This document shows, in pieces, positions 7,150 to 10,957 of a stretch of DNA of 10,957 bases. The stretch comes from Candidatus Gastranaerophilales bacterium (GTDB taxonomy: Bacteria > Cyanobacteriota > Vampirovibrionia > Gastranaerophilales > Gastranaerophilaceae), in the NCBI GenBank assembly GCA_947624665.1, contig CANQLK010000050.1, positions 1-10,957 of the forward strand, given 5' to 3'. The notes beneath the pieces were generated by a model. It did not search any database and was not told the origin of the DNA. It was given only the letters and a program-made list of their open reading frames with translations. Position 1 is the stretch's first letter. Each line of letters starts with the position of its first letter. Both the position numbers and the translations under genes were made by a program.

Positions 7150-8379
7150 ATGATAGATTTTAAATCAACATTAAGAATGGCTGTAAATTCATTAAAGGTG
7201 AACAAATTGCGTTCTGCCTTAACAAGTCTTGGTATAATTATAGGTGTAAGTGCCGTAATAATAATGCTCGCAATAGGTACGGGCGCAAGTAAAAAGGTTC
7301 AGGCGAATATGGAATCCATGGGGTCTAACATGCTAACAATCCGTTCGGCTTCGGCTAAAACAGGCGGTGTAAGTATGGGGATTGGTTCAAAACCTTCATT
7401 AACCCTTAAAGATTCTATAGCAATTCAAGAAAATATTCCGAATGTTGACTGTGTTGCACCTGTTTCAAATGAAAGCAAGCAGTTGATGTACGGAAATCAA
7501 AACTGGCAGGCGCCGGTTTATGGTACTACTCCGCATTATTTAAGAATAAAAAGCTATGAAATAGAATCGGGCAGATGTTTTACATTTGATGATATTAAAA
7601 ACGGCGCAAAAGTTGCGGTAATAGGTTCAACCGTTGCAACCGAGCTTTTTGGCGATGTATCTCCAATTAATAAAGTTATAAGAGTCGGTAATGTTCCTGT
7701 TAAGGTGCTTGGAACACTAAAAACAAAAGGTTCTATGGGACCTTTGGATCAGGATAATTTAATTTTCGTTCCTATAACAACCGCTCAAAAAAAATTATTC
7801 GGCGTTTCTTTCCCCGGTACGGTTCAAATGATTGTTGTAAAAGGGGTTGATGCTGATACTTTAAACGAGGTTGAAAATGGTATTGAAGAACTGCTTACGG
7901 AAAGACATAATATAGGAAAAAATCAAACGAAAGATTTTGAAATCAGAAATTCCGCCGAATTTCAGGAAAAAATGAAATCAACCGTTCAAACTTTTGCTGT
8001 TTTACTTGCCTCTATTGCTTCGGTTTCACTATTGGTAGGCGGAATAGGAATTATGAATATTATGCTGGTTTCGGTTACGGAACGAACGAAGGAAATAGGT
8101 ATCAGAATGGCAATCGGGGCAAGGGCATCAGATATCAGATGGCAATTCCTTATTGAATCGTTTTTACTTTCCATAATTGGTGGTTTAGTCGGTGTTGTTA
8201 CTGGAATTATAGGTGCAAAATCTGTGGAATTCTTTTCTGAAGGTATGAGCGTATCTATATCTCTGTTTTCAATATTGTTATCTTTGGGATTTTCAGGGTT
8301 TGTAGGTGTGGCATTCGGATATTATCCCGCTTATAAGGCTTCTTTGTTAAATCCAATCGAAGCTTTAAGATACGAATAA
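7150..8379 (+). CDS. macB: MacB-type ABC transporter permease (MacB periplasmic core + FtsX domains)
   Basis: This is the inner-membrane subunit of the exporter. It couples ATP hydrolysis to movement of its periplasmic domain, pushing substrate through the adaptor and channel. The 409 residues run as a cytoplasmic entry helix (NSLKVNKLRSALTSLGII), TM1 (about 23-43), a periplasmic core of about 230 residues, then three TMs near 283-308, 333-358 and 373-395 in the FtsX domain. Family signatures include SVTERTKEIGIRMAIGA and the terminal LLNPIEALRYE. The ATG at 7150 is chosen over an upstream TTG at 7093, which lies inside the ATPase gene; AAGG at 7136-7139 is a modest ribosome binding site. It is the last gene of the operon. 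A weak plus-strand hairpin (CTTTT 8400-8404 with AAAAG 8411-8415, then T7 at 8419-8425) may end the transcript. The E. coli protein carries the ATPase in the same chain; this one does not. Confidence 0.93.
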   Translation: MIDFKSTLRMAVNSLKVNKLRSALTSLGIIIGVSAVIIMLAIGTGASKKVQANMESMGSNMLTIRSASAKTGGVSMGIGSKPSLTLKDSIAIQENIPNVDCVAPVSNESKQLMYGNQNWQAPVYGTTPHYLRIKSYEIESGRCFTFDDIKNGAKVAVIGSTVATELFGDVSPINKVIRVGNVPVKVLGTLKTKGSMGPLDQDNLIFVPITTAQKKLFGVSFPGTVQMIVVKGVDADTLNEVENGIEELLTERHNIGKNQTKDFEIRNSAEFQEKMKSTVQTFAVLLASIASVSLLVGGIGIMNIMLVSVTERTKEIGIRMAIGARASDIRWQFLIESFLLSIIGGLVGVVTGIIGAKSVEFFSEGMSVSISLFSILLSLGFSGFVGVAFGYYPAYKASLLNPIEALRYE

Positions 8380-8425
8380 TCAGAAATATTTTTGTTTTTC
8401 TTTTCGAATAAAAAGCAATTTTTTT

Positions 8426-8455
8426 AAATAAAAAAGCTCTTGAAATACAAGAGCT
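8426..8455 (-). terminator. Intrinsic terminator of the minus-strand coiled-coil gene
   Basis: AGCTCTTG (8435-8442) pairs perfectly with CAAGAGCT (8448-8455) around the 5-base loop AAATA. Read on the minus strand the stem is followed directly by TTTTTATTT, and it lies 7 bases past the stop codon of the 143-residue gene. On the plus strand the stem is followed by A residues, so it should not work as a standard terminator for the efflux operon. Confidence 0.85.
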
Positions 8456-8462
8456 AAAAAAG

Positions 8463-8894
8463 TTATATCATGGTTTTTCTTATTTGATTTTTAGATTTTT
8501 CAATATCTTTAATACGCTTTTCAACTGATTTAACCTGCTCACCAAGCACTCTTCGTTGTTCTTTTATCAGTTTATATTGAGTATCAACTTCTTGATATTT
8601 TGCTTGATAATCTAACAGCTCATTTCTTATATTAACTTGAGCGCTGTCAAGTTCAAAAAGAGCGTTATTAAAGTTTGCGGATTGACCTGAAACACTGTTT
8701 TGAGAATATGAAGATGCTTCTTTAATATTTGATTCAATTTTTGCATTAGAGCCTAAATCAGGTTTTGTAACTTCTTTTGTCGGAGTTGAACTTGAAAATT
8801 CATAATCCGTAGGGTCAAAAACCATTCCGTCAGCTATTGCCGCTCCCGTTGTTATTGTTATTATTAATGCTAAAAATAATATCTTTCTTTTCAT
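8463..8894 (-). CDS. Exported coiled-coil protein of unknown function (143 residues)
   Basis: I do not recognise the family. The first 21 residues are a clear Sec signal peptide (MKRK, hydrophobic core LFLALIITITT, cut near AIA|DG). Residues 22-72 are a Ser/Asn/Lys-rich, probably flexible linker. Residues about 75-140 are strongly charged with regular hydrophobic spacing (for example QYKLIKEQRRVLGEQVKSVE), as expected for a long coiled coil. There is no lipobox Cys and no transmembrane segment after the signal, so a soluble periplasmic or secreted protein is likely. GGGGA at 8905-8901 (minus strand) is a strong ribosome binding site six bases before the ATG, and a hairpin terminator follows the stop, so this is a monocistronic gene. 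It converges on the efflux operon and diverges from mfd. A periplasmic chaperone or envelope scaffold could look like this, but nothing decides it. Confidence 0.85.
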   Translation of the reverse strand: MKRKILFLALIITITTGAAIADGMVFDPTDYEFSSSTPTKEVTKPDLGSNAKIESNIKEASSYSQNSVSGQSANFNNALFELDSAQVNIRNELLDYQAKYQEVDTQYKLIKEQRRVLGEQVKSVEKRIKDIEKSKNQIRKTMI

Positions 8895-8918
8895 TCCACT
8901 TCCCCAATTTAAAATATC

Positions 8919-8930
8919 AATACATGTATT
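8919..8930. promoter_or_regulatory. 12-base perfect palindrome in the divergent intergenic region
   Basis: AATACATGTATT is its own reverse complement. It lies between the coiled-coil gene and mfd, 25 bases upstream of the former's start codon, and overlaps a weak minus-strand -10 candidate (TTTAAT, complement of 8928-8933; possible -35 TTCAAA 15 bases further upstream). It could be a regulator site. AT-rich DNA gives such palindromes by chance fairly often, so confidence is low. Confidence 0.3.
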
Positions 8931-8968
8931 AAATCACTATGATTAACATTTGAACATCATACATATAA

Positions 8969-8997
8969 TTGATAATTTATAATTATGGATTTACAAT
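8969..8997 (+). promoter_or_regulatory. sigma70-type promoter of mfd, predicted to give a leaderless mRNA
   Basis: TTGATA (8969-8974) and TACAAT (8992-8997) each match the -35 and -10 consensus at five of six bases and are spaced by exactly 17 bases. The expected start of transcription, seven bases past the end of the -10 box, is 9004, which is the A of the mfd start codon. Two other TATAAT sequences (8964-8969, 8978-8983) lack a paired -35 and would give short leaders that also have no Shine-Dalgarno. Confidence 0.6.
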
Positions 8998-9003
8998 TAT
9001 AGA

Positions 9004-10950
9004 ATGCAGAATTTTATAAAAAATTTAAAAGCACAATATTCGGAAAAAATAACCGCTCTTATTAACAAAGGGAATTCTTTTAGTATCAGCGGAATTACCA
9101 ACAGCTCAAAACTTTTAATTCTTGCGCAATTGTTTTTAAAAAATAATAAAAAGATTGTTTTTATTGTTGAAACCGAACAAATAGCGCTTAAATTTCAAAA
9201 CGATTTAAATAAACTTTTTAATATAAATTCAGTTATTTTTCCTTATCAAGACGGTTCAATATTTGATACGAATTCAAAAAATCTTTATAAATATGCAAAG
9301 CAGATTAAGATATTATCAAGTGAAAATGATATTATAATTCTGCCTCAAAAAGCATTGTTTGAAAGATTTCCGGACAATAATTTTTTCATTAAAAATAATA
9401 TAAAAATCAATAAAAATTCTGATATTAATATTCAAGAATTGACTGCTGATTTAATAAGGCTGGGATATAAAAGAAAAACTCTTGCGGCAGATATAGGCGA
9501 ATTTAGCGTAAGAGGAGATATTATTGACATTTTCCCGTTGAACGACAACCCTTTCAGACTTGAACTATGGGGAGATACCGTTACGGATATCAGAATTTAT
9601 AATGCTTCAACACAAAAAAGTATCTCAAAATCAGAATTTGTAACCATTCAACCCATTTATAAATTTATTCTTAATGAAAATTCTTATAAAGATTTTCAAA
9701 AAATTGTCAGAAAAGATTACGATACAGACCTTGAACTATTGGAAAATATTAAGAATCAGAATTATTTTGAAGGGATAGAATACTTTGAAACCATATTTAA
9801 CAATGAACTTAAAACGATAGGCGAATTATTTTCAAATGATTTTCTTTTTATTTTTGATGATTACACTCAATTTAAATCAAAATACGAAAATACAGAACAA
9901 AATTTGATAAAACAATATGGTGAGAATATAAAAAACAATATATCAATACCGTTGAAAAATGGCACGGAGGAAATTCCTTTTAAAATCTCGTTAAAAGATT
10001 TTCTAAACAGCATAAGTACATATCAAAAGATATATTTAGATAACTTTTTAAGCGAAGAAGCTTTATACAATATAGAATTAAACTCGCAATTGATACCTTA
10101 TTTTGCATCAGGACTTGATGAAAGTGCAAAATTTATAAAAAATAAACTTAAAGAGCAGTACAAAATAATAATTGCAAGCGATTACAAAAACAGGACGGAA
10201 GAAATATTAAAAGAATATGATATTCCATACTCATACAATTTTGAAGATAAAAATTCCGTATATATAACGGATAATATAGTTTTAGCGGGGAGTATAACCG
10301 AGGATTGCAAAATAATAATCATAACCGATAAAGAGCTGTACAATAAGCGTTCAAAAGATATAACAGGCATAAGATACAGCTACAGAAGAGAAAATCTTGA
10401 TTTTATAGAGACTCTGAACGACATCAAAGAAGGGGACTACATAGTCCACATGATACACGGCATAGGCATATTTAAAGGTCTTTCGAAACAAGTAATAGAC
10501 AATGAAGAAAAAGACTATTTGACGTTAGAATATGCTCGCGGAGATAAATTACATATACCTGCGGAACAGATAAATATGCTCTGCAGGTATAGAGGCTCGG
10601 GGAATATACTTCCACCATTGTCAAAAATGGGCGGAAATGACTGGAATTCAACAAAAACAAAAGTAAAAAAAGCGGTTGAAGATGTAGCTAAAGATTTAAT
10701 AAACCTTTATGCGTTAAGAAAATTATCACAAGGGTATGCTTTTGAGCCTGATACCGTATGGCAGTACGAAATGGAAGATGCCTTCGAATATAGTGAAACT
10801 CCCGACCAGATGAAGGCTATAAACGATACAAAAGCGGATATGGAATCCGAAAAACCTATGGACAGACTTATATGCGGTGATGTCGGGTTCGGAAAAACGG
10901 AAGTCGCAATAAGAGCAATATTTAAAGCGGTAATGTCGGGTAAACAATGA
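9004..10950 (+). CDS. mfd: Transcription-repair coupling factor Mfd, N-terminal part, ended by an in-frame TGA near the window edge
   Basis: Mfd releases RNA polymerase stalled at DNA damage and recruits UvrA for excision repair. The 648 codons present match the first part of the family. The UvrB-like N-terminal region includes SISGITNSSKLLILAQ near residue 27 and GEFSVRGDIIDIFP at 165-178. The CarD-like RNA polymerase interaction domain begins near 470 (EGDYIVHMIHGIGIF at 476-490). The helicase core starts with ETPDQMKAIN and Walker A GDVGFGKT (625-632). Full-length Mfd is about 1150 residues. Here TGA at 10948-10950 falls where relatives continue 'GKQVAVLVPTT', and the next codons GCA ATT still read Ala-Ile in frame. 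So either the gene carries a nonsense change or the base calls at this edge are wrong; the rest of the translocase is not in the window. There is no Shine-Dalgarno before the ATG. Confidence 0.9.
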   Translation: MQNFIKNLKAQYSEKITALINKGNSFSISGITNSSKLLILAQLFLKNNKKIVFIVETEQIALKFQNDLNKLFNINSVIFPYQDGSIFDTNSKNLYKYAKQIKILSSENDIIILPQKALFERFPDNNFFIKNNIKINKNSDINIQELTADLIRLGYKRKTLAADIGEFSVRGDIIDIFPLNDNPFRLELWGDTVTDIRIYNASTQKSISKSEFVTIQPIYKFILNENSYKDFQKIVRKDYDTDLELLENIKNQNYFEGIEYFETIFNNELKTIGELFSNDFLFIFDDYTQFKSKYENTEQNLIKQYGENIKNNISIPLKNGTEEIPFKISLKDFLNSISTYQKIYLDNFLSEEALYNIELNSQLIPYFASGLDESAKFIKNKLKEQYKIIIASDYKNRTEEILKEYDIPYSYNFEDKNSVYITDNIVLAGSITEDCKIIIITDKELYNKRSKDITGIRYSYRRENLDFIETLNDIKEGDYIVHMIHGIGIFKGLSKQVIDNEEKDYLTLEYARGDKLHIPAEQINMLCRYRGSGNILPPLSKMGGNDWNSTKTKVKKAVEDVAKDLINLYALRKLSQGYAFEPDTVWQYEMEDAFEYSETPDQMKAINDTKADMESEKPMDRLICGDVGFGKTEVAIRAIFKAVMSGKQ

Positions 10951-10957
10951 GCAATTG

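Noticed and set aside
8400..8425. Plus-strand terminator of the efflux operon (CTTTT/AAAAG stem followed by T7)
   Set aside because: The T-run is good but the stem is only 5 base pairs with one G-C and a 3-base gap before the T-run. It is mentioned in the permease entry but not called as a feature.
1..10957. CRISPR array, tRNA, rRNA, insertion sequence, phage or attachment site
   Set aside because: No spaced direct repeats, no cloverleaf or rRNA-like stretch, no transposase or integrase frame and no terminal inverted repeats were seen.

Overview
The window is AT-rich and encodes Gram-negative-type envelope machinery (an outer-membrane TolC-like channel, a periplasmic adaptor and a MacB-type ABC transporter). 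The large unknown protein starts with a short Asn/Ile-rich leader followed by 'ISFTG' (residues 39-43). From memory, this kind of N-terminus is common in hypothetical proteins of gut Gastranaerophilales (Vampirovibrionia/Melainabacteria, the non-photosynthetic sister group of Cyanobacteria). I take that as the most likely source, but it is an inference. Both edges cut through genes, so this is probably a whole short contig or an internal slice of a genome.

Layout from left to right. (1) The 3' end of hisG (long-form ATP phosphoribosyltransferase) is followed one base later by mazG (tandem-domain NTP pyrophosphohydrolase). (2) A lineage-type hypothetical gene of about 898 codons follows, preceded by a perfect hairpin whose 3' arm holds its Shine-Dalgarno-like sequence. 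Its C-terminus has a His/Arg...Thr layout that could be a small RNase-like domain. (3) A compact four-gene operon, tolC-macA-ABC ATPase-MacB permease (3863-8379), encodes a complete tripartite export pump with its own outer-membrane channel. The MacB function is split into separate ATPase and permease genes. (4) A convergent minus-strand gene encodes a 143-residue exported coiled-coil protein and ends at a clear intrinsic terminator. (5) Divergent from it, the right edge carries the 5' part of mfd (transcription-repair coupling factor). It has no Shine-Dalgarno, and a good sigma70-type promoter would place its transcription start exactly on the A of the ATG.

How they work together: the efflux operon is one functional unit, in which the inner-membrane ATPase and permease drive substrate through the adaptor and channel. 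HisG and MazG share a transcript and both handle nucleotides, but no direct pathway link is shown. The hypothetical gene, the coiled-coil gene and mfd are separate units. The least explained items are the 898-residue protein with its RBS hairpin, the apparently leaderless mfd, and an in-frame TGA that stops mfd just after its Walker A motif, seven bases before the window ends.
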